From: VSJD01 sp041653875
GTDB lineage: Bacteria > Verrucomicrobiota > Kiritimatiellia > JAAZAB01
Direction: 5' to 3'
Assembly: GCA_041653875.1 (NCBI GenBank)
Contig: JBAZEM010000016.1
Coordinates: 1 to 64,000 of the forward strand
DNA length: 64,000 nucleotides
Shown piece after piece: positions 26,717-35,973 of the stretch. The position numbers and the translations under genes are program-made. Every line of letters begins with the position of its first letter. Positions within the stretch are counted from its first letter, which is position 1. The notes under the pieces were generated by a model. That model searched no databases, had not been told where the DNA came from, and saw only the letters and a list, made by a program, of their open reading frames with translations.

Positions 26717-29155
26717 ATGAATAAAAACGGGAGACAATCTTCAGCCCGCCGTATTTTCGTCTCGCAGTCGCCATTTTTTAATTCCAAAATAGGATATTGG
26801 GGCGATAAGGGGATATGGCCCGCGTCATGGATCGATCACCCGGCTCGTCCGCGGCAAGAGCCTTCCGTTGCGCTCTTTCGCCGGTGCTGGTCAATGACGG
26901 CGCCGGCCGCGGTGCGCATTCACGTCTCGGCGGACAACCGTTACCGACTTTTTCTGGATGGTTGTCCGGTGGGACGTGGGCCGGAACGCGGTTCGCCGGA
27001 ACGGTGGCGCTACGAGAGTTATGAACTAACGCTGCCGGCGGGCGAGCATGTTCTGTTGGCCCAGACTTGGTGGTTGGGCGATGCTGTGGCGCCATGGGCG
27101 CAAATGAGCGTTCGCCCCGGGTTCCTTTTGGCCGCGGAAGGCAAGTGGAACGATGTGTTGAGTACGGGGTTGTCGCCTTGGGAGACGCGTTCGATCCCAG
27201 GGTTCGAGTTTTTGACGATTTCCAAGACGATATTGTCATTTTTGGTGGTAGGGCAGCGATTACGGGTGGACGGGCGCGCTTTACCATGGGGGTTCGAGAA
27301 TGGCGCAGATGGAACATGGGAGCCCGCGCAGATTATCGCCAAGGCATTTTCCGGCGATCAGCGTGACAGTAACCAGTGGTGGGTCCTCTCGCCGGCGACC
27401 TTGCCGCCCATGTTGGAGCGAGCGCGCGCGGCGGGTAATTTGCGGCATCTGAGCGCCAGACGAGCGGACGCCCCCGTTCGTGCGGTCGATAATTTGGAGC
27501 AGGAGTCGGCGGCATGGCGGGTGTGGTTGGAGGGCAAGGGCGCCGTGGCGATACCTCCCCACACGACGCGGCTGGCGATCGTCGATATCGGCGACTACTG
27601 TTGCGCATATCCGATTATGACGGTATCCGGCGGGTGCGGCGCCAAGATACGAATCGATTGGGCGGAAGCGCTGTACGCGCAAGACGATCAGGCGCGTGAG
27701 CCTCTGTCGGGCGGGGCCAGGCGCGTCAAAGGCAACCGTGACGAGATCGAGGGGCGTTGGTTTATTGGCATCGGCGACGAATTCCTGCCGGATGGCGGCG
27801 CGTGCCGCGAGTTCACGACCCTCTGGTGGGAGGCGGGGCGTTATATCCAGATCGCGATTGAAACGGGGGACGAGGAGCTTACGCTCGACGGCTTTCGTCT
27901 TCTTGAGACGCGTTATCCTTTGGAAATGGAGGGGCGCTGGACGTCTTCCGAACCGCGGATGGGGGCCGTCATTCCTTTGGGTGTCCGTGCCCTGCAAATG
28001 TGTTCGCACGAAACTTACATGGATTGCCCTTATTATGAACAGCTCATGTATGTGGGCGATACGCGTTTGGAAGTTCTGACGACCTATGTGCTGACGTGCG
28101 ATGACCGTCTCCCGCGCAAGGCGGTGCAAATGTTTGCCGATTCGCGCCGATTATCCGGTTTCACCCGGTCGGCGTTTCCATCGCACACGCTGCAAATCAT
28201 CCCGCCGTTTTCGTTGTGGTGGGTGTGTATGGCGCACGATTATTGGATGTGGCGCGATACAACAGAGTGGACCCGCGGCATTCTGCCGGCCGTGCGGGCC
28301 GTCATGGAGGCCTTCCGCAATCTGCGCCGTCCGGACGGACTGCTTGCCGCGCCGCCGGAGTGGAACTTCATGGATTGGGTGCCTTCGTGGCCGGGTGGAA
28401 TCCCTCCTGAAGCCGATTTTAACCCGAGCGCTGCGATCAACCTTCAGGGGGTTTTGTCGTTTTTGGCAAAAGCGGAGATGGAAGCGGGGTTCGGCGAACC
28501 GGAGTTGGCGGCGCGCGATCGCGCGGCGGCCGGATCTTTAATGGAGGCGGTGCGTCGAAGTTTCTGGAGTTCGTCGCGTCGTTTGTTTGCGGATAACACG
28601 GATCAAACGCTTTTTAGCGAGCATGCCCAGTGTTTGGCGATACTCACCGGTTTATTGTCCGCGGATGAGGTGCGCTGCCTTGGGGCGGCGCTGGCTGAGC
28701 CCAAAGATTTGGCCAGGGCGACGATTTACTTCGCGCACTACCTCTTCGAGGCGTTGCGCCAACTCGGTCGAGGCGATATCATTTCCGACCGCATGTCCTT
28801 GTGGTACGACCTGGTCGAACTCGGCCTGCGCACGACGGTGGAAACGCCGGAGCCAACGCGTTCGGATTGCCATGCGTGGGGAGCCCATCCGTTGTTCCAC
28901 TATTACGCTTCGTTGTTGGGCATTCGTCCGGCGGCCCCGGGTTTCCGACGGGTGCGAATCGCGCCACAGCCGGGCGGTCTGGAATTTGTGGAAGGCGATT
29001 TGCCCCATCCATTCGGTTTCATCCGGGTGGCATTGAGGAGGAAGAATTCGGCCATGCTCGTTGCGATCGAACTGCCCGGAGAATTGTTCGGCGAGTTCGT
29101 ATGGGGCGGGCGGACGGCGCCGCTGAATCCCGGCAGAACCACGTTAACCATGTGA
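26717..29155 (+). CDS. GH78-like (alpha-L-rhamnosidase type) glycoside hydrolase
   Basis: An 812-residue protein with the layout of bacterial alpha-L-rhamnosidases. An N-terminal beta-sandwich (residues ~30-135; DNRYRLFLDGCPVGRGPERG) is followed by a second beta domain. The (alpha/alpha)6 barrel starts near residue 420 (HETYMDCPYYEQLMYVGDTR, the diagnostic stretch with acidic residues) and continues through WNFMDWVPSWPGG and HAWGAHPLFHYYASLLGI. A C-terminal beta domain closes it. No signal peptide is obvious. It probably releases rhamnose or a related sugar from plant or algal glycans. Start ATG 26717 has AGGAA upstream. It stands alone. Confidence 0.85.
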   Translation: MNKNGRQSSARRIFVSQSPFFNSKIGYWGDKGIWPASWIDHPARPRQEPSVALFRRCWSMTAPAAVRIHVSADNRYRLFLDGCPVGRGPERGSPERWRYESYELTLPAGEHVLLAQTWWLGDAVAPWAQMSVRPGFLLAAEGKWNDVLSTGLSPWETRSIPGFEFLTISKTILSFLVVGQRLRVDGRALPWGFENGADGTWEPAQIIAKAFSGDQRDSNQWWVLSPATLPPMLERARAAGNLRHLSARRADAPVRAVDNLEQESAAWRVWLEGKGAVAIPPHTTRLAIVDIGDYCCAYPIMTVSGGCGAKIRIDWAEALYAQDDQAREPLSGGARRVKGNRDEIEGRWFIGIGDEFLPDGGACREFTTLWWEAGRYIQIAIETGDEELTLDGFRLLETRYPLEMEGRWTSSEPRMGAVIPLGVRALQMCSHETYMDCPYYEQLMYVGDTRLEVLTTYVLTCDDRLPRKAVQMFADSRRLSGFTRSAFPSHTLQIIPPFSLWWVCMAHDYWMWRDTTEWTRGILPAVRAVMEAFRNLRRPDGLLAAPPEWNFMDWVPSWPGGIPPEADFNPSAAINLQGVLSFLAKAEMEAGFGEPELAARDRAAAGSLMEAVRRSFWSSSRRLFADNTDQTLFSEHAQCLAILTGLLSADEVRCLGAALAEPKDLARATIYFAHYLFEALRQLGRGDIISDRMSLWYDLVELGLRTTVETPEPTRSDCHAWGAHPLFHYYASLLGIRPAAPGFRRVRIAPQPGGLEFVEGDLPHPFGFIRVALRRKNSAMLVAIELPGELFGEFVWGGRTAPLNPGRTTLTM

Positions 29156-29183
29156 TCGCAAGACGAACCAAACCGAATGGGAA

Positions 29184-29426
29184 CTACTGCTGCCCAAAAC
29201 CAGATTGTTTTGGACAGTAGCGGTTGGCGACGTTGACACGCAGTCCGCCGCTGCTGAACTCCGGCAGGGGCGGCAACGCGGTCGTTTTTCGTTTCGGCTC
29301 GACAATCATCCGCAATGCCGCCTCGACCATTTCGGACATGGTTCGGCGTCGGCGCGCCGCTTCGCGTTTTACTTCGCACATTGTCACATCGCTGATGTTG
29401 AGTGCCATTTTCACATGGATAGCCAT
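29184..29426 (-). CDS. Orphan ribbon-helix-helix antitoxin (VapB type), altered C-terminus
   Basis: An 80-residue frame. MALNISDVTMCEVKREAARR then RTMSEMVEAALRMIVEPKRK and ALPPLPEFSSGGLRVNVANR is a clear VapB-type RHH antitoxin. The expected end after VNVANR (a toxin-binding tail) is replaced by YCPKQSGFGQQ, encoded by an inverted repeat at 29189-29217. No VapC toxin gene follows, because the converging glycosidase gene ends 28 bp away. It is probably the remnant of a pair. The start may be ATG 29408 instead. It lies antisense to nothing known. Confidence 0.7.
   Translation of the reverse strand: MAIHVKMALNISDVTMCEVKREAARRRRTMSEMVEAALRMIVEPKRKTTALPPLPEFSSGGLRVNVANRYCPKQSGFGQQ
29189..29217. 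repeat. Inverted repeat between GH78 gene and antitoxin remnant
   Basis: CTGCCCAAAAC-CAGATT-GTTTTGGACAG, one mismatch in an 11-bp stem. There is no T-run, so a terminator for the glycosidase gene is possible but weak. Confidence 0.5.
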
Positions 29427-29528
29427 GTCGCCGATATGGAATACCGTCAAGCCGTTTTTATCCGTCGGGCAACTGTTGCTTGCATCTGCCCGGTTTTCTG
29501 CTAATACGTGTGCGCCCTTAGGGGCATT

Positions 29529-31310
29529 ATGCACACCGACACGATCAGAAATATTGCGATCATCGCGCACGTGGACCACGGCAAGACGACGCTGGTGGAT
29601 CAGCTCCTGCGCCAGAGCGGCTCGTTCCGCGACAACGAGGCGCTTACCGAGCGGCTGATGGACAGCAACGACCTTGAGCGCGAGCGCGGCATTACGATCA
29701 AGTCGAAGAACGGTTCCTTCCGCTACGCGGACCATACCATCAATATCATCGACACCCCCGGCCACGCCGATTTTGGCGGCGAAGTCGAGCGCGTCCTGCA
29801 AATGGCCGACGGCGCCCTTCTGCTGGTGGATGCCCAGGAAGGGCCCATGCCGCAAACTTATTTCGTGCTCAAAAAAGCCCTGGCGCTCCATTTGCCGGTG
29901 GTGCTGGTCGTCAACAAGATCGATAAGCCGGCGGCGCGCGCCCATTGGGTCGTGGACCAGGTTTTCGATCTCTTTGTCACGCTGGGCGCTTCCAACCGCA
30001 TCCTCGATTTTCACACCGTTTATGCCTCGGCCCGCGACGGCCATGCCAGTCTGGACCCGGACCATTTCGGCGCGGACATGCGTCCGCTGTTCGATGCCAT
30101 TCTGAAATACATCCCGCCGCCCAAGGGCTCGCCTGAGGCGCCCCTCCAATTACAGGTGGCCAGCATCGATCACTCCTCGTTCCTCGGCCGCCTGGGGATC
30201 GGCAAAATCACGGCGGGGCGCCTGGTCCCCAACATGCCCGTGCTGCTGGCAACCACCGCCGGCAAAAATGAGGCCGCGCGCATCACCAAGATTTATCGCT
30301 ACGAACGCGACCGCAAGGTTGAAACCGCTGCCGCCGAGGCGGGCGACATTGTGGCCGTCGCGGGGCTCGAGAGCGTGATGGTCGGCGACACCTATACCGA
30401 CCCCGAGCATCCCTGTCCCCTGCCGCCTCTGCCGGTGGATCCGCCCACGGTGAGCATGAATTTTCTGCCCAACAACTCGCCTTTCGCCGGCCAGGAAGGA
30501 ACATTCTCGACCAGTATCCACCTGGCCGAGCGCCTGCAGCGCGAGGCGCTTTGCGACGTCGCCCTGCACGTGGAGGAGCTTCCGGAAGGCAACGGCTTCA
30601 AGGTCTCCGGCCGCGGCGAACTGCATATCTCCATCAAGGTGGAAACGATGCGGCGCGAGGGGTTCGAATTCCAGGTCTCCAGTCCGCACGTGATCACGAA
30701 AGTGGAAAACGGCGAACTGCTGGAGCCTTACGAAGAGGTGACGATTGACGTGCCCGAAGCCTACATGGGCACGGTTATCGAGAAGCTCGGCGGACGCAAG
30801 GGCCAGATGCTGAGCATGGACCGCAACGCGGACATGGTGCGCCTGACTTACAAGATTCCGACCCGCGGCCTGTTCGGGTTCAAGGGCGAATTCATGTCCG
30901 ACACCAAGGGCATGGGCGTGCTGAATTATATCTTTGCCGGCTACGGGCCGCATGTCGGCGAGATGCGCAACCGGCGCAACGGCGTGTTGATCAGCATGCA
31001 GGACTGCACCACCGTGGCGTTTGCGCTGTTTAACCTGCAGGATCGCGGCCGGCTCTTCATGGGTCCCGGCGAACGCATTTATCGCGGCCAGATTGTCGGC
31101 GAACATTGCCGCGACAACGACCTGGTGGTCAATCCGGCCAAGGGCAAGAAACTCACCAACATGCGCGCCGCCGGTTCCGACGAAAATATCATCCTCACCC
31201 CGCCCACCCTGATGAGCCTGGATACCTGCATCGCCTATATCAACGACGACGAGCTGGTGGAAGTCACGCCCAAAAGCGTCCGCCTGCGCAAGCGCGATTT
31301 CAAGCCTTGA
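29529..31310 (+). CDS. typA: GTP-binding protein TypA/BipA
   Basis: A 593-residue translational GTPase that binds the ribosome and helps 50S assembly and stress growth. G1 AHVDHGKTT, switch region RERGITI, G3 DTPGHADFGGEVERVL and G4 NKIDKP are all present. They are followed by EF-G-like domains and the TypA C-terminal domain (GSDENIILTPPTLMSLDTCI). Length is normal. The start is ATG 29529 (MHTDTIRNIAIIAH); the frame opens 21 bp earlier without support. Confidence 0.97.
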   Translation: MHTDTIRNIAIIAHVDHGKTTLVDQLLRQSGSFRDNEALTERLMDSNDLERERGITIKSKNGSFRYADHTINIIDTPGHADFGGEVERVLQMADGALLLVDAQEGPMPQTYFVLKKALALHLPVVLVVNKIDKPAARAHWVVDQVFDLFVTLGASNRILDFHTVYASARDGHASLDPDHFGADMRPLFDAILKYIPPPKGSPEAPLQLQVASIDHSSFLGRLGIGKITAGRLVPNMPVLLATTAGKNEAARITKIYRYERDRKVETAAAEAGDIVAVAGLESVMVGDTYTDPEHPCPLPPLPVDPPTVSMNFLPNNSPFAGQEGTFSTSIHLAERLQREALCDVALHVEELPEGNGFKVSGRGELHISIKVETMRREGFEFQVSSPHVITKVENGELLEPYEEVTIDVPEAYMGTVIEKLGGRKGQMLSMDRNADMVRLTYKIPTRGLFGFKGEFMSDTKGMGVLNYIFAGYGPHVGEMRNRRNGVLISMQDCTTVAFALFNLQDRGRLFMGPGERIYRGQIVGEHCRDNDLVVNPAKGKKLTNMRAAGSDENIILTPPTLMSLDTCIAYINDDELVEVTPKSVRLRKRDFKP

Positions 31311-31335
31311 GGAAATTCGAGACCGAAAGTTTGAA

Positions 31336-31404
31336 GAAAGTTCTTCGTTCTTGGTTCTTCGTTAATGCAGGAACGAAGAACGATGAACAAAGAACCAGGA
31401 ACTC
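31336..31404. repeat. Inverted short-word repeat between typA and ettA
   Basis: AGTTCTTCGTTCTTGGTTCT ... GAACGAAGAACGATGAACAA, an imperfect hairpin made of GTTCTT/AAGAAC words, as near 12110. It has no T-run and so is not a standard terminator. Confidence 0.5.
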
Positions 31405-31418
31405 TTTAATTCAAATAT

Positions 31419-33095
31419 ATGGCCGGCGAATACATATTCAGTTTACAGCGCGTCACGAAGCAATACGACCGCGTGAACGTCCTGGACGACGTCACCCTGG
31501 CGTTCTACTTCGGCGCCAAGATCGGCGTCATCGGCGCCAACGGCTCGGGCAAATCGTCCCTGCTCAGAATTATCGCCGGTTTTGACACGGAGGTAATGGG
31601 CGATGTCTATACGGCCAAAGGCGTCAAGATGGGGCGCCTGCCCCAGGAGCCGCAATTGGACCCCGCCAAGACCGTGGCGGAAATTGTCGAGGAGGGCATT
31701 GCCGACGAGCGCGCCATTATCAGGCAGTATGACGAAATCTGCGACCGGTTGGGCGCCAAACCGTCGCCGGCGGAAACCGAGAAACTCAACAACGAACTGG
31801 GCCGGCTCCAGGACCTGATCGACCGGCGCGACCTCTGGGAACTCGATCACAACGTGGAGCTGGCCATGGACGCCCTGCGCCTGCCGCCGGGCGAGGCGGC
31901 GGTGGCCAAGCTCTCCGGCGGCGAGAAGCGCCGGGTGGCGCTCTGCCGCCTGCTGATTTCCAATCCCGACGCGCTCCTGCTCGATGAACCCACCAATCAC
32001 CTGGACGCCGAATCGGTGGCCTGGCTCGAGGCCTATCTGCAAAAGTTCAAGGGCACGGTGGTGGTGGTGACGCATGACCGCTACTTCCTGAACAACGTGA
32101 CCGGCTGGATCCTGGAGCTGGATGGCGGGCACGCCTTTCCTTACAAGGGCAATTACGAGAGTTGGCTGGAGCAGAAAAAAAACCTGATAGAACGTGAGAA
32201 CAAGCAGGCCAACGCGCGGAGCAAATTGCTGGAGCAGGAATTGGATTGGGTGCGGATGAACCCTTCGGGGCGGAGGGCCAAGGGCAAAGCCCGCCTGAAA
32301 CGTTACGAGGAGCTGGCCGGCCAACAGGTCGATACGCGCGACGATTCCCTGGAGATCCGCATTCCGCCGGGACCCCGCCTGGGCGACCTGGTTGTGCGCG
32401 CCGAGGCGCTCAGCAAGTCCTTTGGCGAGCGCCTGCTCATGGAGGACGTCAATTTCGACCTGCCCCGCGGCGGCATCGTGGGGGTGATCGGCGGCAACGG
32501 CGCCGGCAAGACCACGTTGTTCCGCATGATCCTCGGCCAGGAACCGGTGACCTCCGGCCGTCTGGTCCTGGGGGCCTCGGTGGCGCCCGCGTACGTCGAT
32601 CAGAGCCGCGACACTTTGAATTCCAACCACACGATCTACGAGGAAATCACCGGCGGCTTGGAATTCCTGGACCTGGGCGGGCGGCAGATGAACGGGCGCG
32701 CTTACTGCGGAGCGTTCAATTTCAAGGGCAGTGACCAGCAAAAACGCGTCGGAAACCTCTCGGGCGGCGAGCGCAACCGGGTGCATCTGGCCAAGCTTTT
32801 GCGGGGCGGCGGCAATCTGTTGCTTTTGGACGAGCCCACCAACGATCTCGATGTCAATACCCTGCGCGCGCTCGAAGAAGCGCTGGCCAATTTTGGCGGC
32901 TGTGCCGTGGTGGTCAGCCACGACCGCTGGTTCCTGGACCGCGTGGCGACGCATATCCTGGCATTTGAGGGCGATAGCCGGGTAACGTGGTTCGAGGGGA
33001 ACTACGAGGCCTATCATGCGCACCGCCGCACCTTGTTGGGCGACGCCGCCGACCGGCCCCAGCGGGTCCGGTTCCGTCCCGTGTCGCACAAATGA
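31419..33095 (+). CDS. ettA: Energy-dependent translational throttle protein EttA (ABC-F)
   Basis: A 558-residue cytosolic protein with two ABC ATPase domains and no membrane part. Domain 1 has GANGSGKSS, LSGGEKRRVALCR and LLLDEPTNHLD. The inter-domain linker is rich in charged residues (ERENKQANARSKLLEQELDW). Domain 2 has GGNGAGKTT, LSGGERNRVHLAKLL and LLLDEPTNDLD. Length and the QRVTKQYDR / VTGWILELD stretches fit EttA, which binds the ribosomal E site and gates translation by ATP/ADP state. It follows typA, another ribosome factor, 108 bp downstream. Confidence 0.94.
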   Translation: MAGEYIFSLQRVTKQYDRVNVLDDVTLAFYFGAKIGVIGANGSGKSSLLRIIAGFDTEVMGDVYTAKGVKMGRLPQEPQLDPAKTVAEIVEEGIADERAIIRQYDEICDRLGAKPSPAETEKLNNELGRLQDLIDRRDLWELDHNVELAMDALRLPPGEAAVAKLSGGEKRRVALCRLLISNPDALLLDEPTNHLDAESVAWLEAYLQKFKGTVVVVTHDRYFLNNVTGWILELDGGHAFPYKGNYESWLEQKKNLIERENKQANARSKLLEQELDWVRMNPSGRRAKGKARLKRYEELAGQQVDTRDDSLEIRIPPGPRLGDLVVRAEALSKSFGERLLMEDVNFDLPRGGIVGVIGGNGAGKTTLFRMILGQEPVTSGRLVLGASVAPAYVDQSRDTLNSNHTIYEEITGGLEFLDLGGRQMNGRAYCGAFNFKGSDQQKRVGNLSGGERNRVHLAKLLRGGGNLLLLDEPTNDLDVNTLRALEEALANFGGCAVVVSHDRWFLDRVATHILAFEGDSRVTWFEGNYEAYHAHRRTLLGDAADRPQRVRFRPVSHK

Positions 33096-33132
33096 TTCAA
33101 TGCATTGGAAATTTACGCCATTGGCGGAACAC

Positions 33133-33200
33133 CGGCTATGATAGCCGACATAAAGTCGGCTCTACATGGAACAGTTGCCGCTCCTGCGGCCTAATTCGAC
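33133..33200. repeat. Solo REP unit and adjoining hairpin
   Basis: AGCCGACATAAAGTCGGCTC followed by TACAT is one palindrome of the RAYT-linked family (22277), here as a single copy 11 kb away. It is followed by a GCCGCTCCTGCGGC hairpin. Confidence 0.75.
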
Positions 33201-33218
33201 TCGTTAGGACTTGTGATT

Positions 33219-34391
33219 ATGCCGACTACCAGTCAACGCACCGATAATTTCACCGAATCCGTCATCCGCCGGATGACGCGCGTGGCCAATGCCTGCGGGG
33301 CCATCAACCTGTCCCAGGGTTTCCCGGATTTCGATCCGCCCGCCGAGCTGCAGGCGGCGCTTGAAAAAGTCGGCCGCAGTGGCCCGCACCAGTACGCGGT
33401 CACCTGGGGCGCGCCCAATTTCCGCCAGGCCCTGGCCCGCAAGCAGAGCCGCTGGATGGGCATCCCCGTGGATGCCGATGAGCACCTCGTGGTGACCTGC
33501 GGCAGTACGGAAGCGATGATGGCCGCGATGATGACGGCCTGCAATCCGGGCGACAAGGTCATCGTCTTCTCGCCGTTCTACGAAAATTACGGGGCCGATG
33601 CGATCCTGGCGGGCGCAACGCCGATTTACGTGCCGCTGCGTCCGCCGGATTTCAGTTTCGACCCGGTTGAACTCCGGCGCGCATTCGAACAGCGGCCCAA
33701 GGCGCTGATTCTATGCAATCCCTCCAACCCGACCGGCAAGGTTTTCACGCGCGCGGAGTTGGAGGCAATCGCGCGCCTGGCGGAGGAGTTCGATACGTTC
33801 GTCATTACCGACGAAGTGTACGAGCACATTGTTTATGCGCCCCAGAGCCACGTCTATTTTGCCTCATTGCCGGGAATGTTTGCGCGCACGCTCTCCTGCA
33901 GTTCGCTTTCGAAAACCTATTCCATCACCGGCTGGCGGCTGGGTTATGTGATTGCCCCGCAGGCAATCATTGCCGGCGTCCGCAAGGTGCATGACTTCCT
34001 GACCGTCGGCGCGGCGGCCCCCCTGCAGGAGGCGGCCGTGACTGCGCTGAATTTCCCGGATGCCTACTATGACCGGTTGCGGGCGGAATACACCGCCAAG
34101 CGCGACCTGTTCCTGGCCGGCCTGGATGCGGCCGGCCTGCGCTACACGCGTCCGGCCGGCGCCTATTATGTCATGGTGGACATCTCCGAATTCGGCGTGC
34201 GCGACGACACCGCTTTCTGCGAATGGCTGGCGCGCACCGTGGGCGTGGCGGCCGTGCCGGGATCGAGCTTCTTCCGCGAGAAGGTTCAGCACCTGATCCG
34301 TTTCCACTTTGCCAAGCGTGAGGCCACCTTGCGCGAGGCCGCGCGGCGTCTGGCCGGCCTGCGCAAGGCCGCCGGCCGGTCCATGCCGTAA
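33219..34391 (+). CDS. PLP-dependent class I/II aminotransferase
   Basis: A 390-residue fold-type I aminotransferase. INLSQGFPDFDPP (N-terminal substrate loop), LCNPSNPTGKVFT, TDEVYEHIVY, the PLP lysine in SSLSKTYSITGWRLGY (K232), and RFHFAK near the C-terminus with the substrate-carboxylate arginine are all present. The sequence resembles the kynurenine/methionine aminotransferase group (YbdL/KAT-like). The amino-acid substrate cannot be fixed. Start ATG 33219 with AGGA upstream; a GTG at 33213 is possible. Confidence 0.9.
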   Translation: MPTTSQRTDNFTESVIRRMTRVANACGAINLSQGFPDFDPPAELQAALEKVGRSGPHQYAVTWGAPNFRQALARKQSRWMGIPVDADEHLVVTCGSTEAMMAAMMTACNPGDKVIVFSPFYENYGADAILAGATPIYVPLRPPDFSFDPVELRRAFEQRPKALILCNPSNPTGKVFTRAELEAIARLAEEFDTFVITDEVYEHIVYAPQSHVYFASLPGMFARTLSCSSLSKTYSITGWRLGYVIAPQAIIAGVRKVHDFLTVGAAAPLQEAAVTALNFPDAYYDRLRAEYTAKRDLFLAGLDAAGLRYTRPAGAYYVMVDISEFGVRDDTAFCEWLARTVGVAAVPGSSFFREKVQHLIRFHFAKREATLREAARRLAGLRKAAGRSMP

Positions 34392-34420
34392 CGGCCGTGA
34401 ACTTTTCAAAGGGGAACCGT

Positions 34421-34493
34421 TCTTCATTCCGCGCTGGACGAGAAGCGGGGCGGATTGTAAAATCAGCCGCATGCAAAAGTCACGGAACGTGCT
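34421..34493. repeat. ~73-bp dispersed repeat, copy 1
   Basis: TTCTTCATTCCGCGCTGGAC ... GCGGATTGTAAAATCAGCCG then CATGCAAAAGTCACGGAACG. It matches 35618-35691 with scattered substitutions. The two copies bracket the UroD-type gene region (34697-35614) in the same orientation. Confidence 0.7.
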
Positions 34494-34542
34494 TTTTGTC
34501 AATATCCCTGTTCATTCGCGGGCATCTTGTTCGGAAAGGCAT

Positions 34543-34570
34543 TAAGGCGGGCTAAGCGCCCGCAACCCAA
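34543..34570. repeat. TTAAGGCGGGC...GCCCGCAACCC hairpin
   Basis: TTAAGGCGGGCTAAGCGCCC then GCAACCCAAA. The same hairpin is at 37017-37045, and inverted at about 836 and 20415; a weak copy lies near 47185. Confidence 0.65.
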
Positions 34571-34650
34571 ACTGCGACCTGGATATGGAGGGCGGCAGGC
34601 CCCTGCCGCCGGGGGCGCGGCGATGGAGGCCTATCGCCCTCCAATAATTT

Positions 34651-34670
34651 ATACACGCAAAAACGTGTAT
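34651..34670. promoter_or_regulatory. Palindrome ATACACG-N6-CGTGTAT upstream of a UroD-type gene
   Basis: Perfect 7-bp arms around CAAAAA. The 26-bp string from ACACGCAAAAACGTG through TATCTTTACGG also occurs at 37080-37105 before the cupin gene. It is 27 bp before the start codon. This could be a shared operator for one regulator or part of a repeat. Confidence 0.5.
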
Positions 34671-34696
34671 CTTTACGGGAAAGGTTCTAAAAACCC

Positions 34697-35614
34697 ATGA
34701 CAGGCAAAGAGAAACTGCAACTGATTCTGAATGGACAAATCCCCGATAGTCCGCCGCACTGGGAACTTGCGTTCCAGATCGAAAATGAGATGTTCGGCAT
34801 CGATCCGGCGGCTGTCGAGACGGCGGTATATCCGTCTCAAGAGGATAAAGACAAGGCGGCCTGGGCGCATCAGGTCGGGGTGTTTCATCGTCTTGTTGAC
34901 GAACTCGACTGGGCGGCGGCGCCCGGCGGATACGGGGCGCGGCAGGTGGGTTTCATCAAGAAGGCGCTCGGCGCGAAAATGCTTGTGGCCGGTTATGGGG
35001 CGGACGGGGTGTTCTGGATGCCTTCCGGCAACGATATCATGGATTTTGTCGTGAAGCTGTACGAACATCCCAAAGAGCTGCATGCCGAGGCCCGCAAGAA
35101 GTGCGACGGTCAAAAGAAGGTATTTCGCGAGATGGCCGATGCCGGGGCTGATTTCTTTGTCATGACCGCCGATTTTGGCTTCAACGACGGTCCCTTCATC
35201 TCGCCGGAGCATTTTCGCGATCTTGTGACGCCGTACTTATCGGAGATCGTGCAGGCCGTTCATGAGATCGGCCTGAAAATCATCCTCCACTCGGACGGAT
35301 GTCTCAACCAGATCCTGGATCAGATCCATTCCACGGGTATTGACGGTTACCAGTCGATCGATCCGCAGGGGCATATGGACATCAAGCAAGTGCGCGGACA
35401 GTATCCGGATTGGATCCTGATGGGGAACGTTGCCTGCAATATGCTGCAGGACACGAATGAGGCGCGGATCAGGGAATCGGTTCGGTACTGTATGACCCAC
35501 GGCGGAGTGGGCAAGCCCTATATCTTCTCCACTTCCAATTGCATTTTCAAAGGCATGCCGCCGGAGAGCTACCGAATCATGCTCGACGAATACCATCGGA
35601 TCATAATGAAGTAA
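34697..35614 (+). CDS. UroD/MtaA-family protein (second copy)
   Basis: A 305-residue UroD-fold protein: MTGKEKLQLILNGQIPDSPP at the N-terminus, FFVMTADFGFNDGPFISPEHF, then ILHSDGCLNQILD with candidate metal ligands H198 and C202, GYQSIDPQGHMDIKQVRGQ and LMGNVACNML. It belongs to the uncharacterised branch that includes corrinoid methyltransferases and is only distantly like the protein at 1988. Substrate unknown. A palindrome at 34651 may control it. Confidence 0.85.
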   Translation: MTGKEKLQLILNGQIPDSPPHWELAFQIENEMFGIDPAAVETAVYPSQEDKDKAAWAHQVGVFHRLVDELDWAAAPGGYGARQVGFIKKALGAKMLVAGYGADGVFWMPSGNDIMDFVVKLYEHPKELHAEARKKCDGQKKVFREMADAGADFFVMTADFGFNDGPFISPEHFRDLVTPYLSEIVQAVHEIGLKIILHSDGCLNQILDQIHSTGIDGYQSIDPQGHMDIKQVRGQYPDWILMGNVACNMLQDTNEARIRESVRYCMTHGGVGKPYIFSTSNCIFKGMPPESYRIMLDEYHRIIMK

Positions 35615-35617
35615 AAC

Positions 35618-35691
35618 TTCTTCTTTCCGCGCCGGCCGCGGGAGCGGGCCGGATTGTAAAACCCGTCCCATGCAGAAGTCGCGTAACTTGC
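35618..35691. repeat. ~73-bp dispersed repeat, copy 2
   Basis: CTTCTTTCCGCGCCGGCC ... GCCGGATTGTAAAACCCGTC then CATGCAGAAGTCGCG. It begins directly after the UroD-type gene stop; see copy 1 at 34421. Confidence 0.7.
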
Positions 35692-35715
35692 CCCGGCAAA
35701 TCCGGGTTCCTCTTA

Positions 35716-35874
35716 ATGGACGCCTACGCTTTGGCGGCCCACGGCTATCCACGCGCCACAATGGACATTGACGCGTGGGTAATGCCATCACCAGAAAATG
35801 CGGCAGCCGTGTTGCGCGCTTTGCGCCGATTCTTCGCTCGGGATGACATATTAACTGACGACAAAACGCCATAA
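35716..35874 (+). pseudogene. Nucleotidyltransferase (AbiEii/DUF6036-like) fragment
   Basis: The frame codes YALAAHGYPRATMDIDAWVM followed by PSPENAAAVLRALRRFF. This is the core of minimal nucleotidyltransferases of antitoxin/toxin type (normally GGYALAAHG-x-R-T-D-D-W). The first glycine pair is lost (MDAYALAAHG) and the protein stops after ~52 residues, where family members run to 150 or more. The fragment is bounded upstream by a dispersed repeat. Judged a broken remnant. Confidence 0.7.
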
Positions 35875-35973
35875 TGAGAATTGCTGTTGCGCGGCGCTTA
35901 TGTCATGATCCGGCCCCGAAAAAAACCGCGTTCGATTCTGGCTTCCGGAGGCGGAGTGCGCTATGGTTCCGGC

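Noticed and set aside
29427..30149. Long minus-strand frame across typA
   Set aside because: A shadow of typA; only its last 80 residues, outside typA, are protein-like (the antitoxin remnant).
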